A stretch of DNA of 35,588 bases, from the NCBI GenBank assembly GCA_035649575.1, contig DASRJH010000301.1:1-35588 (forward strand), in the 5' to 3' direction. Of the stretch, positions 7,472-15,683 are shown one piece after another. The position numbers and the translations under genes were made by a program. Origin of the DNA: DASVAL01 sp035649575 (GTDB taxonomy: Bacteria; Planctomycetota; UBA1135; UBA2386). Position 1 is the first letter of the stretch; each line of letters starts with the position of its first letter. Under the pieces are notes generated by a model. That model was not told where the DNA came from. It saw only the letters and a list, made by a program, of their open reading frames with translations, and ran no database searches.

Positions 7472-8497
7472 ATGACCTCGTGCGATCCCGGCCGGTTCGA
7501 CCCCAACGCAGCGGCGCAACCCGGTAGGGGCATCTTCGGCCTCCCGGACTCGGAGGCTACGGCCGCGGTAGTGCTCGTCCCCGTTCCGTTCGCGGCGACC
7601 GTTTCGTATGGCGCGGGCGCCGAAACGGGGCCCGACGCGATCTTTGCAGCGAGCCGGCAGGTCGACCTCTACGACCTGCAATTCGGGCGGACCTACGAGC
7701 GCGGCATCTACCTGCAGGCACCCGATCCGGCCCTGCTGCAGCGCCACGAGATGGCGCGGCCGCTCGTCACGCGGTGCATCGCGCAAGGGGGCACGCGTCC
7801 CGGCGACCCGGCGGTGGCTGCCGTCGACGCGGCGGGAGCCTTCGTCAACGACACCGTCCAGGCCGCCACGACGCGGCTGCTCGGGCTCGGCAAGATCCCG
7901 GGCATCCTCGGCGGCGATCACTCGGTCCCGTTCGGGGCGATCGCGGCCTGCGCCAAGGCCTGGCGCGGCCTCGGCATCCTGCACATCGACGCACATGCGG
8001 ACCTGCGCCCCGCGTACGAGGGATTCCGCTGGAGCCACGCGTCCATCATGGACAACGTGTTGCGCGAGCTGCCCGCCGTGGGACGCATCGTGCAGGTCGG
8101 CATCCGCGACTTCTGCGAGCAGGAGGTCGAGACGATCCGACAGAGCGGCGGCCGCGTGATCACGCACTTCGATCTCGAGTGGCAGCGACGGCGCTACTGC
8201 GGTGCTTCGTTCGACAGTCTCTGCCAAGAGGCGATCGGTGCGCTGCCCGAGAACGTCTACGTGAGCTTCGACATCGATGGCCTCGATCCGGCGCTCTGCC
8301 CGCACACGGGAACGCCCGTGCCCGGTGGGCTCGACTTCGGGCAGGTGGTGCACCTCTTGGTCACACTCGCGCGCAGCGGCCGCAAGATCGTCGGGTTCGA
8401 CCTCGTGGAAGTCGCACCCGGCGACGGCGAATGGGACGCGAACGTCGCGGCGCGGCTGCTCTACAAGCTCTGTGGCGCCGCGTTGTCGACGCGGTAG
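7472..8497 (+). CDS. speB: Ureohydrolase, agmatinase/arginase family
   Basis: This 341-residue cytoplasmic metalloenzyme would hydrolyse a guanidino compound to urea plus an amine; agmatine (giving putrescine) is the most likely substrate. All the binuclear manganese motifs are present: 'GGDHS' (147-151), 'HIDAHADLRP' (171-180), 'SFDIDGLDP' (265-273) and Glu313 in 'LVEVAP'. The segment 'GTPVPGGL' after the third motif is usual in agmatinases and arginases. An N-terminal extension of about 30 residues precedes the fold. GGGGAAG just before the ATG serves as ribosome site. The gene heads the run with moeA and lnt, though these three have no shared pathway. Substrate within the family cannot be fixed by eye: guanidinobutyrase, arginase and formiminoglutamase remain possible, so the symbol is provisional. 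Confidence 0.88.
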   Translation: MTSCDPGRFDPNAAAQPGRGIFGLPDSEATAAVVLVPVPFAATVSYGAGAETGPDAIFAASRQVDLYDLQFGRTYERGIYLQAPDPALLQRHEMARPLVTRCIAQGGTRPGDPAVAAVDAAGAFVNDTVQAATTRLLGLGKIPGILGGDHSVPFGAIAACAKAWRGLGILHIDAHADLRPAYEGFRWSHASIMDNVLRELPAVGRIVQVGIRDFCEQEVETIRQSGGRVITHFDLEWQRRRYCGASFDSLCQEAIGALPENVYVSFDIDGLDPALCPHTGTPVPGGLDFGQVVHLLVTLARSGRKIVGFDLVEVAPGDGEWDANVAARLLYKLCGAALSTR

Positions 8498-8555
8498 GGT
8501 GCCAGATCTCCGAGATGCTTGCGCCGGGGGCCCGGACGCGGGAAGGTGAACCCGC

Positions 8556-9797
8556 ATGAGCAAGCCCTTGAGCGTCCTGCAGGCGCGCGCGCGTGTGCTC
8601 GCGAGCGCCGCTGTGGTGCCATCGCGCGAACGAGTGCCGCTCGAACTGGCGCACGGCCGCTTCCTGGCCGAGCCGATCCGCACGACGACGCCGTGGCCCG
8701 CGACGGACCGCGCGGCGATGGATGGCTTCGCGCTGAGCGCTGGGGCAGCGGGGCTGCCGGCTGGAACGACCCTGCCGGTCGTCGGCGAGAGCCTCGCCGG
8801 TCGGCCATACGGAGTAACCCTGCCCCGGAACGCGACGATCCGCATCATGACGGGCGCCGTCGTGCCAGCGGGCGCCGATGCGGTCGTGCCGGTCGAGCAG
8901 ACGAGTGGGTTTGAAGGCAACGCAATGACGTTGCAGGCCGCGGTGCGGCCCGGCCAGCACGTGCGCAAGATGGGCAGCGAGATGCAGGCCGGCCAGCAGG
9001 TCCTCGCCGCCGGAACGCGGCTCTGGGCCTCCGAGATCGGTGCGTTGGCCGTGCTCGGCCACGCGCAGGTGCCGGTCCGGACGCCCCTCAGAGTGGCGAT
9101 CGTCGCCACGGGTGACGAAGTCGTCGCCGTCGATCGCGAACCGTTGCCGCACCAGGTGCGCGAGAGCAACTCGTGGGCGTTGGCCGCGCAGGTCGTCGAG
9201 TGTGGCGCCACGCCGCTCCGCCTGGGCATCGCGCCCGACGAGCCGGCGGCGCTGCGGTCCATGTTGCAGCGCGGGCTGCAACAGGCCGACGTGCTCGTGA
9301 CGATCGGCGGCATCAGCAAGGGAACCCACGATCTCGTGTTCGGCGCGCTCGCCGACCTCGGCGTGCAGACGGAGTTCCACGGCATCGACCTCAAGCCCGG
9401 CAAGCCGACGTTCTTCGGCACGCGCACGACCGGCCCGGGCGCCCGCTTCGTGTTCGGCTTGCCCGGCAACCCGGCGTCGAGCTTCACGGTGTTCGACCTG
9501 TTGGTGCGCCCGATGTTGCTGGCGCTGGCCGGCGCCGAAGTGAACGAACGGCCTGCGACGGCGCCCGTCGGGGGCGCGCCGTGGCTCACGAATGCGCGGC
9601 TGCAGGCGATCCCGGCCCGGATGCGCGCCGCTGCGACTGGGGAGCTCGTCACGACGCTCGTGCCGCCGTCGCCGAGCGGCGATCCGTTCGGGTTGCTCGG
9701 CGCCGACCACTACGCCTTGATCGAGCCACAGCAGCGCGCCGGAGAGACGACGCGCGTCGCGGTGCTCGGCGGCAGCGCCGGGATCGTGCTGCCGTGA
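8556..9797 (+). CDS. moeA: Molybdopterin molybdenumtransferase MoeA
   Basis: This 413-residue cytoplasmic enzyme inserts molybdate into adenylylated molybdopterin, the last common step of molybdenum cofactor synthesis. The MoeA order of motifs is intact: 'DRAAMDGFAL' (51-60), 'MTGAVVPAGADAVV' (98-111), the MoCF-binding part with 'ATGDEVV' (184-190), 'GGISKGTHD' (251-259), 'KPGKPTFFG' (280-288) and 'GLPGNPASS' (301-309). Length is normal for the family. Its stop codon overlaps the GTG start of lnt by four bases (GTGA), so the two are probably translated together. It implies the cell has at least one molybdo-enzyme elsewhere; no other cofactor gene is in the window. Confidence 0.95.
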   Translation: MSKPLSVLQARARVLASAAVVPSRERVPLELAHGRFLAEPIRTTTPWPATDRAAMDGFALSAGAAGLPAGTTLPVVGESLAGRPYGVTLPRNATIRIMTGAVVPAGADAVVPVEQTSGFEGNAMTLQAAVRPGQHVRKMGSEMQAGQQVLAAGTRLWASEIGALAVLGHAQVPVRTPLRVAIVATGDEVVAVDREPLPHQVRESNSWALAAQVVECGATPLRLGIAPDEPAALRSMLQRGLQQADVLVTIGGISKGTHDLVFGALADLGVQTEFHGIDLKPGKPTFFGTRTTGPGARFVFGLPGNPASSFTVFDLLVRPMLLALAGAEVNERPATAPVGGAPWLTNARLQAIPARMRAAATGELVTTLVPPSPSGDPFGLLGADHYALIEPQQRAGETTRVAVLGGSAGIVLP

Positions 9798-11455
9798 CGG
9801 GCGCCGGGGCTGCACGAGTTGTGGTCGCCGGCGGTCTGTTGTTGGCGCTCGCGACGCCGCCGGCCGTCACGCCTCTCGCTGGGTTCCTCGTCGTGCCAGG
9901 CCTCATGGTCTGGTTCGCCGTCGCGACCGCCGGGCGGGCACCGTATCTGCAGAGCTACCTGCTCGGCTGCGTGCACATGGCGTGGTTCTCGTGGTCGCTG
10001 CGCCACATCCTCGTCTGGCCCTTCGTCGGCGTGGTCCTGGTCGGTGGGCTCTACTTCGTGCTCGGCACGGTGCTCGTGCGTGCCACGGCACAGCGCTGGG
10101 CGCCGCTCGGCTTCGCGGCCGCCGTGGCCGGCTCGTTCTGGCTGCGCGCGAACATGCCCGAGATCTACTACCCGCACGGCCAGCCGTGCCATTGTCTCTG
10201 GCAGTGGCCGACGCTGCTCGGTGCGGTGACGCTCGGCGGCGAACCGCTCGCGAACGGATTGCTCGCGGGTCTCGCGGCGGCGCTGGTCGGCGTCGCGCGC
10301 AGTTGGCGGCTCGCGGTGCCGAGCTGGTCCTCGGCTCGGTTCGTGCTGCTGATTGCCGTCGCAACGGCGGTCGTGGCCACGGTCGCGGGTCACGTCGTGC
10401 GCGGGAGCGCTGCGGTGGTCGAAGCTCCTGCCGGAGGGGCCGTCGTGCCTGCACCCGCGGTGCGGATCGCCGCGGTCGAGCCGGGTCTGCATCTGGAGAG
10501 CGGGCTGTCAGAGGCTGAAGCTCGCGCACGCTATCGCGAGCTGCTCGTCGAGCGGCTCGTAGCACCGACGCAGGAGGCTCTGCGCGCTTCGCCGCCACCC
10601 GACCTCGTCGTGTGGCCCGAGACCAGCGTCGCTTACAGCTTCGTGGTCGCTGACATCCAGGCTGGCCGCGCGCTGTCGCCGCTGCCGCGATTCCCGGCGG
10701 CCCCGACGCGGCTCCTGTTCGGCGCCACGGTGGGAGATTGGGACACGGCCGCGGCCGTGCTCCAGACCTTGCCCGAGGGACGCGTGGTCGGGCACCAGGA
10801 GAAGCGTTGCCTCGTGCCCGGCGGCGAGTTCCTGCCGCTGCTCGCATGGTTGCCGGATTGGCTCGCCACGGCGGCGCGCGATGCGTTCGCGGGAGCGCTG
10901 GGGGGGAGACCTCCCGACTGCAGGCCCGGGGTCTTTCGCGCGCCGCTACGAACGGCGGCCGGCGTGCCGTTCGGCACGCTCATCTGCTACGACAACGCGT
11001 TTCCGGGCCCGGCTGCGGATCAGGTGGCGGCAGGCGCCCGCTTTCTCTGTGTGCTCTCCAACGAGGCTTGGTATCGCGGTGGGGGCGAGCTGAGCCAGCT
11101 GGTCGCCATGACCGTCTGCCGGGCGCTGGAGACCGCGACGCCGATCGTCCGCTGCACGACCGACGGATGGAGCGTGGTCGTGGGGGCCGACGGCCGGCTC
11201 GAGGCCGAACTGCCGCTCGAACCGGCTCCCCATCCCGAGGCGCGGATTCTGCGGGCCAACGTGCCCCCGGCGTCAGGGCGCCTGCCGCCCTTGGCATGGT
11301 TCCGAGCGGCGGCCGGGCCGTTCGCGGCGGTCTGGTTGTGCCTCGGGCTTGCGCACGCCGCGTTCCGCTGGGTTAGACTTCGTCGAGCTCGGACAGCATC
11401 CATTACCGTGCGCGAGACCGGCCTCGCCGGCCCCGCTCGCGGAAGCGGCTCTTGA
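9794..11455 (+). CDS. lnt: Apolipoprotein N-acyltransferase
   Basis: The 553-residue membrane enzyme would add the third acyl chain to the N-terminal cysteine of lipoproteins at the outer face of the inner membrane. The first 205 or so residues form several membrane helices, followed by a nitrilase-fold domain (about 223-500) and a final helix near 520. The nitrilase triad is visible as Glu276 in 'LVVWPETS', Lys337 in 'QEKRCLVPGGE' and Cys398 in 'GTLICYDNAFP'; Glu345 matches a further essential Glu of the E. coli enzyme. The residue after Cys-Tyr is Asp400 where E. coli has Glu389. I chose the GTG at 9794 because it overlaps the moeA stop as GTGA and the frame fits. A sigma-70-like promoter begins just before its stop codon. 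Confidence 0.9.
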   Translation: MTGAGAARVVVAGGLLLALATPPAVTPLAGFLVVPGLMVWFAVATAGRAPYLQSYLLGCVHMAWFSWSLRHILVWPFVGVVLVGGLYFVLGTVLVRATAQRWAPLGFAAAVAGSFWLRANMPEIYYPHGQPCHCLWQWPTLLGAVTLGGEPLANGLLAGLAAALVGVARSWRLAVPSWSSARFVLLIAVATAVVATVAGHVVRGSAAVVEAPAGGAVVPAPAVRIAAVEPGLHLESGLSEAEARARYRELLVERLVAPTQEALRASPPPDLVVWPETSVAYSFVVADIQAGRALSPLPRFPAAPTRLLFGATVGDWDTAAAVLQTLPEGRVVGHQEKRCLVPGGEFLPLLAWLPDWLATAARDAFAGALGGRPPDCRPGVFRAPLRTAAGVPFGTLICYDNAFPGPAADQVAAGARFLCVLSNEAWYRGGGELSQLVAMTVCRALETATPIVRCTTDGWSVVVGADGRLEAELPLEPAPHPEARILRANVPPASGRLPPLAWFRAAAGPFAAVWLCLGLAHAAFRWVRLRRARTASITVRETGLAGPARGSGS

Positions 11456-11479
11456 CGGTCACGGGCATGGAGTTAGGAT
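11452..11479 (+). promoter_or_regulatory. Sigma-70-like promoter for the coiled-coil/mre region
   Basis: TTGACG (11452-11457) and TAGGAT (11474-11479) are separated by 16 bases, close to the housekeeping consensus. The -35 box overlaps the last codons of lnt. About 205 bases of leader follow before the ATG at 11685; I see no gene in that leader. The call comes from sequence match only. Confidence 0.45.
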
Positions 11480-11684
11480 TCCGCAGCCCCCAGCCCCCTC
11501 TCGCTTTGGGCAATGGTTCCCCATGCACGGATCGTCAGTCCCGCATGTGGGTGCCTAATGGCTTTCGAACGTCTTCCCACCCCTCTGGCAACCAGCCCTC
11601 ATCTGCAGGGCGCTCTCTCCTGCATAGTCGACTTCTCGCGAGGTTGGTCCATGCAGAAAGTAAGTTAGGAGTTACCTGGTCATC

Positions 11685-12557
11685 ATGAGTCCCGTCGGCC
11701 GCGTCTTCATCGTCCTCAATCTCGTGCTCGCAGGTGGCTTTGCCTACGTGTCGGGCACATTCCTCCAGAAGCAAGACAACTACAAGAAACAGCTCGAGGC
11801 GGCCAACAAGGCTCATGCCGAGAAGAGCAAGGCCTTCGAGCAACAGATCGCGCAGCTCGAGCAGGAGCGCAACAAGTTCGAGAACGCCAAGACCGAGAAG
11901 GAGTCGGAGCTGCTCGCGACGAAGAACCGTCTCCAGCAGACGGACAACGAGAACAAACTGCTGCACAATCAGATCTCGACGCTCGATGCCAACGTGAGCA
12001 AGCTCACCTCGCTCGCCGAAGCCGCCAACACCGAGGCGAAGACCGCGTTCGATCACGCCAAGAAGGCCTACGACAAGGCGTTCGAGGACCAGAAGATCAA
12101 GGACGAGGCCGTGAACGCGAAGAACGCCGCGGAAGCCGAGAACCGCACGCTCAAGACGGAGATCGCCAACTACGTAGAGACCGTCAAGAACAAGGACCTC
12201 AACATCGCGAGCCTCGAGAAGGACAAGAGCGAGTTGAACCTGCTGGTCAGCGTCGCGGTCGCGAACGGCTTCTCGCCGGCGATGGCCGCGCCGAACCTCA
12301 CGGGGCTCGTCACGAGCGCGCATGGCCGCTTGTGCACGATCCAGATCACCGACAATCCGGGCAAGGTCGACATTGCCGACCAGATCGCGAAGCGGCCCTT
12401 CAACTTCGCGATCCACGACGCGGTGTCGGGTTACAAGGGCGAGGCGGTCGCCACGAAGTACGAGGCGAGCGCCAACGCGGTGCTGTGCAACCTCTCCCTC
12501 GTGATGGACGGGAAGTCGGTCAAGGAAGGCGACCGGGCCGCAACAAAGACCCCGTGA
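11685..12557 (+). CDS. Membrane-anchored coiled-coil protein of unknown function
   Basis: As written the gene encodes 290 residues: an N-terminal signal anchor ('RVFIVLNLVLAGGFAYVSGT', 6-25), a long heptad-rich coiled coil (about 28-190, rich in Lys, Glu, Ala and Gln), and a C-terminal globular part (about 195-290) with 'GRLCTIQITDNPGKVDIADQ'. The anchor puts the rest outside the membrane. The layout resembles MreC in outline, and the gene lies just before mreB, but no MreC signature is present, so I leave the function open. An AGGAG at 11667-11671 lies 13 bases before the ATG. The frame probably suffers a one-base shift near 12540: a second frame from 12542 to 12625 continues with strongly coding-like codons and would add 27 residues ending 'NTLIFLPELQ'. 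Confidence 0.75.
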   Translation: MSPVGRVFIVLNLVLAGGFAYVSGTFLQKQDNYKKQLEAANKAHAEKSKAFEQQIAQLEQERNKFENAKTEKESELLATKNRLQQTDNENKLLHNQISTLDANVSKLTSLAEAANTEAKTAFDHAKKAYDKAFEDQKIKDEAVNAKNAAEAENRTLKTEIANYVETVKNKDLNIASLEKDKSELNLLVSVAVANGFSPAMAAPNLTGLVTSAHGRLCTIQITDNPGKVDIADQIAKRPFNFAIHDAVSGYKGEAVATKYEASANAVLCNLSLVMDGKSVKEGDRAATKTP

Positions 12558-12627
12558 TCGGGCAGCGGCCCCTCGAGAACACCAAGAACCCGAACACCCT
12601 GATCTTCCTCCCGGAGCTCCAGTAACC

Positions 12628-12795
12628 ATGGCCAAGAAAGCAAGCAAGGCCGCCGTCGAGGCGGTGGACGTCGACACGAGCGGCAAGCCCGGCGGCCTCG
12701 GCATCGACGAAGGCATCATCCTGACTACGTTCTTCCTGCTGGTCATCGCGATCGCCCTCGTGGTCGTCGCCAGCAACGGATACGGGCCCAACTAA
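12628..12795 (+). CDS. Small single-helix membrane protein (55 residues)
   Basis: This short gene begins two bases after the stop of the shifted C-terminal frame of the preceding gene, with GGAG at 12613-12616 as likely ribosome site. The product has a Lys/Ala-rich start ('MAKKASKAAVEAVDVDTSGK'), a Gly-rich linker and one hydrophobic helix at about 29-48 ('GIILTTFFLLVIAIALVVVA'), ending 'SNGYGPN'. Third codon positions are almost all G or C, as in real genes here. It lies between the coiled-coil membrane protein and mreB, so it may be a small partner of either. No family is recognised. Automated callers with a 60-residue cut-off would miss it. Confidence 0.7.
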   Translation: MAKKASKAAVEAVDVDTSGKPGGLGIDEGIILTTFFLLVIAIALVVVASNGYGPN

Positions 12796-13135
12796 ACGGC
12801 CCAGCCAGAGGGGGGCCCAAGGAGGCCCCAGCGAAGCGGCAGCTCGATCGACTCCCGTCGTTCGAGTTGCTGTCGTTTCCGGGGCGAGCATCTGGTCACC
12901 GCCGCAACGCGGCGTCCCCTCACGGGGGAAAACAGCCACCAGCCGCCGCTGCAGCGGTGAGTCCGCACCACCCCCGATGAGGAGACCGCGGCTGCTTGTT
13001 GGCCTGCGCGAACAAGCCTCGAAGAATCCGTTGCTACCGGAGCATGGCCCGGTAAGTTGCGTGCGCGTCGTTTGGTCAACGGCGGGTCTGCTAGGTCAAA
13101 ACGTCTCGCCCGCACCCGCGGGCCCGAGGGGCTAC
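12796..13135 (+). other. Leader region of mreB with two hairpins
   Basis: No gene is evident. A GC-rich hairpin, GGGGCC (12812-12817) with GGCCCC (12824-12829), stands 17 bases after the preceding stop and could slow or end transcription, but no T run follows. A second, GCTTGTT (12994-13000) with AACAAGC (13011-13017), lies 120 bases before mreB. The hexamer GGTCAA occurs twice at about 13074 and 13094. A promoter for the rod-complex genes is expected here but I cannot point to a convincing -35/-10 pair. Confidence 0.4.
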
Positions 13136-14194
13136 ATGTTCAAACCGTTCGAGTGGCTGTTGAGCGGCTTCTCGGTCGATCTCGGGATCGACCTGGGCAC
13201 GGCCAATACGCTCGTCTTCGTCCGCGACAAGGGCATCGTGCTCGACGAGCCGTCGGTCGTCGCCGTGCGCAAGGGCACGAGCGAAGTCCTGCTCAACGGC
13301 ATGGCTGTCGGCGACGCGGCGCTCGAATACCTCGGGCGCACGCCGCCGGGGTTCCAGGCCGTGCGTCCGATGAAGAGCGGCGTCATCGCCGACTTCGAGA
13401 TCACCGAGCGCATGCTGCGCTACTTCATGACGAAGGCGTGCGGCGGCAAGAAGCTGATCAAGCCGCGCCTCGTGATCGCGGTGCCGTGGGGCATCACGAT
13501 GGTCGAGAAGCGCGCGGTGATCGGCAGCGCCGAGCGCGCCGGCGCGCGGCGAGTCTATCTCGTCGACGAACCGACGGCCGCTGCGATCGGGGCGGGGCTG
13601 CCCGTGCACGAGCCGCGCGGCACGATGATCGTGGACATCGGCGGCGGCACCAGCGAGGTCGCGGTGATCTCGCTGGCCAACGTCGTGATGGCCGAGTGTC
13701 TGCGCGTGGCCGGAGACGACTTCGACGAGGCGATCACGCAATACATCCGCGCCAAATACAACCTGCTGATCGGCGAGATCACGGCCGAGCGCCTCAAGAT
13801 CGCCGCCGGGAGCTGTCTGCCGCTCGAAGAGGAGATCCAGGTCGAGATCCGCGGGCGCGATTCGCTCGTGAACCTGCCGCGCCGCGCGGTCATCAGTTCT
13901 GCCGACGTGCGCGAAGCGCTCATGGAACCGGTGCGCAAGGTGATCGGCGCGATCAAGTCCGTGCTCGAACGCACGCCGCCCGAGCTCGCGTCGGACCTCG
14001 TCGACAACGGCGTCACTTTGTGTGGCGGGGGTGCCTTGCTGCGCGGGCTGCCCGAGCTCATCTCGCGCGAGACCGAGCTCGACGTGAAGGTCGCGGATCG
14101 GCCGCTCGAAGCGGTCGCGCGCGGCACGGGGATCTTCCTCGAGAATCTCGAGCTCTACTCGCAGTTCCTCGAAGGCGGCGAAGACCTCGGATAA
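13136..14194 (+). CDS. mreB: Rod shape-determining actin homologue MreB
   Basis: The 352-residue protein forms membrane-bound filaments that orient cell-wall synthesis. Actin-fold nucleotide motifs are clear: phosphate-1 'GIDLGTANTLVF' (17-28), 'VPWGITMVEKRAV' (116-128), connect-1 'LVDEPTAAAIGAGL' (142-155), phosphate-2 'VDIGGGTSEVAV' (166-177), and the adenosine loop 'CGGGALLRGL' near the C-terminus. The N-terminus 'MFKPFEWLLSGF' can form the amphipathic helix that attaches MreB to the membrane. The ATG at 13136 is chosen because GAGGGG lies just before it and the protein then has normal MreB length. An in-frame ATG at 12977 would add 53 unlike residues. It is the first gene of the rod-complex set, 109 bases ahead of the mreC-like gene. 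Confidence 0.97.
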   Translation: MFKPFEWLLSGFSVDLGIDLGTANTLVFVRDKGIVLDEPSVVAVRKGTSEVLLNGMAVGDAALEYLGRTPPGFQAVRPMKSGVIADFEITERMLRYFMTKACGGKKLIKPRLVIAVPWGITMVEKRAVIGSAERAGARRVYLVDEPTAAAIGAGLPVHEPRGTMIVDIGGGTSEVAVISLANVVMAECLRVAGDDFDEAITQYIRAKYNLLIGEITAERLKIAAGSCLPLEEEIQVEIRGRDSLVNLPRRAVISSADVREALMEPVRKVIGAIKSVLERTPPELASDLVDNGVTLCGGGALLRGLPELISRETELDVKVADRPLEAVARGTGIFLENLELYSQFLEGGEDLG

Positions 14195-14291
14195 CCTGTG
14201 GGCGTAGGCGGGTGGCCAGGCTGCCCGCCGAGCGGTCGAGCGGAGTCGTTGATTTGGGCGGTGGTCTCTTGGACGTGGAGGCTGTGTGTCT

Positions 14292-14297
14292 GGAGGA
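14292..14297 (+). promoter_or_regulatory. Ribosome binding site that fixes the mreC start
   Basis: GGAGGA lies six bases before the GTG at 14304. It would fall inside the coding frame if the earlier GTG at 14286 were used, so it favours the later start. Confidence 0.7.
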
Positions 14298-14303
14298 TGG
14301 GGC

Positions 14304-15683
14304 GTGCGCAAGAAGCCTGCAGCCTTCCCGGTGGGGCTCTACAGCATGCTGCTGTTCGCGCTGTGCTGGCTGACCCTGCCCGCCGTGTTCGCCCCGATCG
14401 AACGGTGGTTGGTCGGTTGTGCTTGCCTGCCGCCGCGCACGATCTCCGCGTGGTTCGGCGAGCCCGCCGTGGCCGCTGCGCCTTCGGCGCAACAGCGGCT
14501 CCTGGAGCTCGGCGAGGAACTGAGGCGGCGCATCGCCGAACACGACGTGGCCGGCGCGTCCCGGCTGCTGCCGGCCACCTACGAGCCCGTTTGCTGCGCG
14601 GTGCTCGACGCGCCACGCGATACAGCGCGGCGTGGTGGCGGCGGCCAGCCCGGTGAGCTGCGGCTCGACCACAGCTACGAGGAGCTGGACGGATGCTGCG
14701 AGCTTGTCACGAAGGGAGACGCGCTGCTCGGCTTCCTGCAGCGTCCGGGCATCGGCATCGCGGACGGCGACCGTCCGCAGGATCCCGCGCGCGTGATGCT
14801 CTGCAACCACCGCGCGGCGCGCCCCGTCTATGCCGAAATGGCCATGCCCGAGGGTGCTGCGATGCACCTCGTGGTGGCTGCCGCCGCAGCGGTCGATCCA
14901 GCACCGCTGCGGGCCGACCTGTGGGAGGATCCGTATCGCGCGGCGCGGCTCGGGCGCGGCGGGCAGATCGTCTACACGCGAACGATCCCAGAGGCGACCG
15001 TTCTGGTGCCGTCGGGTCTGCAGCTCGGCCGCTCGCGGGTATGGGGCTACGAGCAGCAGGGCGACGACGAAGCCATGGCGATCGGGGTCTTCGTGGTGCC
15101 GCCGATCGAGCCGCGGGCATTGTCGTTCGTCGTGCTGTGGCGTCAGACGGCCGAGCCGCCGCCGGCCGGCACCCCGGAGCTGCGCTCGAATCGCGTGCAG
15201 CGGCTGCCGGCGACCGTCTACGACCTGCCCGGTGCCGCCTACGGCCGGCACCTGCTCGTCGTGGGCCAAGCGGTTCCCGACGGCGCCGCCGTCGTCGACA
15301 ACGGACTCTTCCTCGGCACTGCGCGCGGGCTCGCGCTCGGCACGGGCCTGATGACCTCGTTCATTGCCTCGCGCCACCGCTGGAGCCTGATCCTGATGCC
15401 GGACGATCCGCGCGAACGGCCGCGCGAGCTCGAGGGCGAGATCGTGCGCACCGAGCACAACGACGGGTGGCTGCGTTGGTGCTCCGACCGGTGGAGCACG
15501 GCGCACGAACGCCTGCTGCCCGGCTATCTGTTCACGGGCAGCAACGGCTCGAGCTGTCCGGCGGGTTTGTGGATCGGGCGCGCCGAGCCGCATCCCTACG
15601 AACACGACCTGCTGCGCGTGACCACGCCGCGCGAACCCGGCCCGCGCGCGGCGCAGGTGCTGGTCGCCGGAGGACGGTCGTGA
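14304..15683 (+). CDS. mreC: Divergent MreC-like rod shape protein
   Basis: This 459-residue protein sits between mreB and the mreD-like gene, the usual place of mreC. It has an N-terminal membrane helix (about 10-30, 'GLYSMLLFALCWLTLPAVFA'), a short helical segment (about 55-80) and a long beta-rich outside part. Near the C-terminus, 'GYLFTGSNGSSCPAGLWIGR' (407-426) matches the MreC pattern G-D-x-V-x-T-S-G-x-x-x-x-x-P-x-G-x-x-V-G. 'SFIASRHRWSLILMPDD' fits the preceding MreC strand. The protein is about 90 residues longer than E. coli MreC and the coiled coil is short, so many searches could miss it. MreC bridges MreB filaments and PBP2. It overlaps the next gene by four bases (GTGA). The role is inferred from position plus the partial signature. 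Confidence 0.7.
   Translation: MRKKPAAFPVGLYSMLLFALCWLTLPAVFAPIERWLVGCACLPPRTISAWFGEPAVAAAPSAQQRLLELGEELRRRIAEHDVAGASRLLPATYEPVCCAVLDAPRDTARRGGGGQPGELRLDHSYEELDGCCELVTKGDALLGFLQRPGIGIADGDRPQDPARVMLCNHRAARPVYAEMAMPEGAAMHLVVAAAAAVDPAPLRADLWEDPYRAARLGRGGQIVYTRTIPEATVLVPSGLQLGRSRVWGYEQQGDDEAMAIGVFVVPPIEPRALSFVVLWRQTAEPPPAGTPELRSNRVQRLPATVYDLPGAAYGRHLLVVGQAVPDGAAVVDNGLFLGTARGLALGTGLMTSFIASRHRWSLILMPDDPRERPRELEGEIVRTEHNDGWLRWCSDRWSTAHERLLPGYLFTGSNGSSCPAGLWIGRAEPHPYEHDLLRVTTPREPGPRAAQVLVAGGRS

Noticed and set aside
7226..9652. Long minus-strand open frame of about 800 codons opposite the ureohydrolase and moeA genes
   Set aside because: It is Arg/Pro/Ser/Ala-rich with no domain. It lies antisense to two genes with clear motifs, and such shadows are common in GC-rich DNA.
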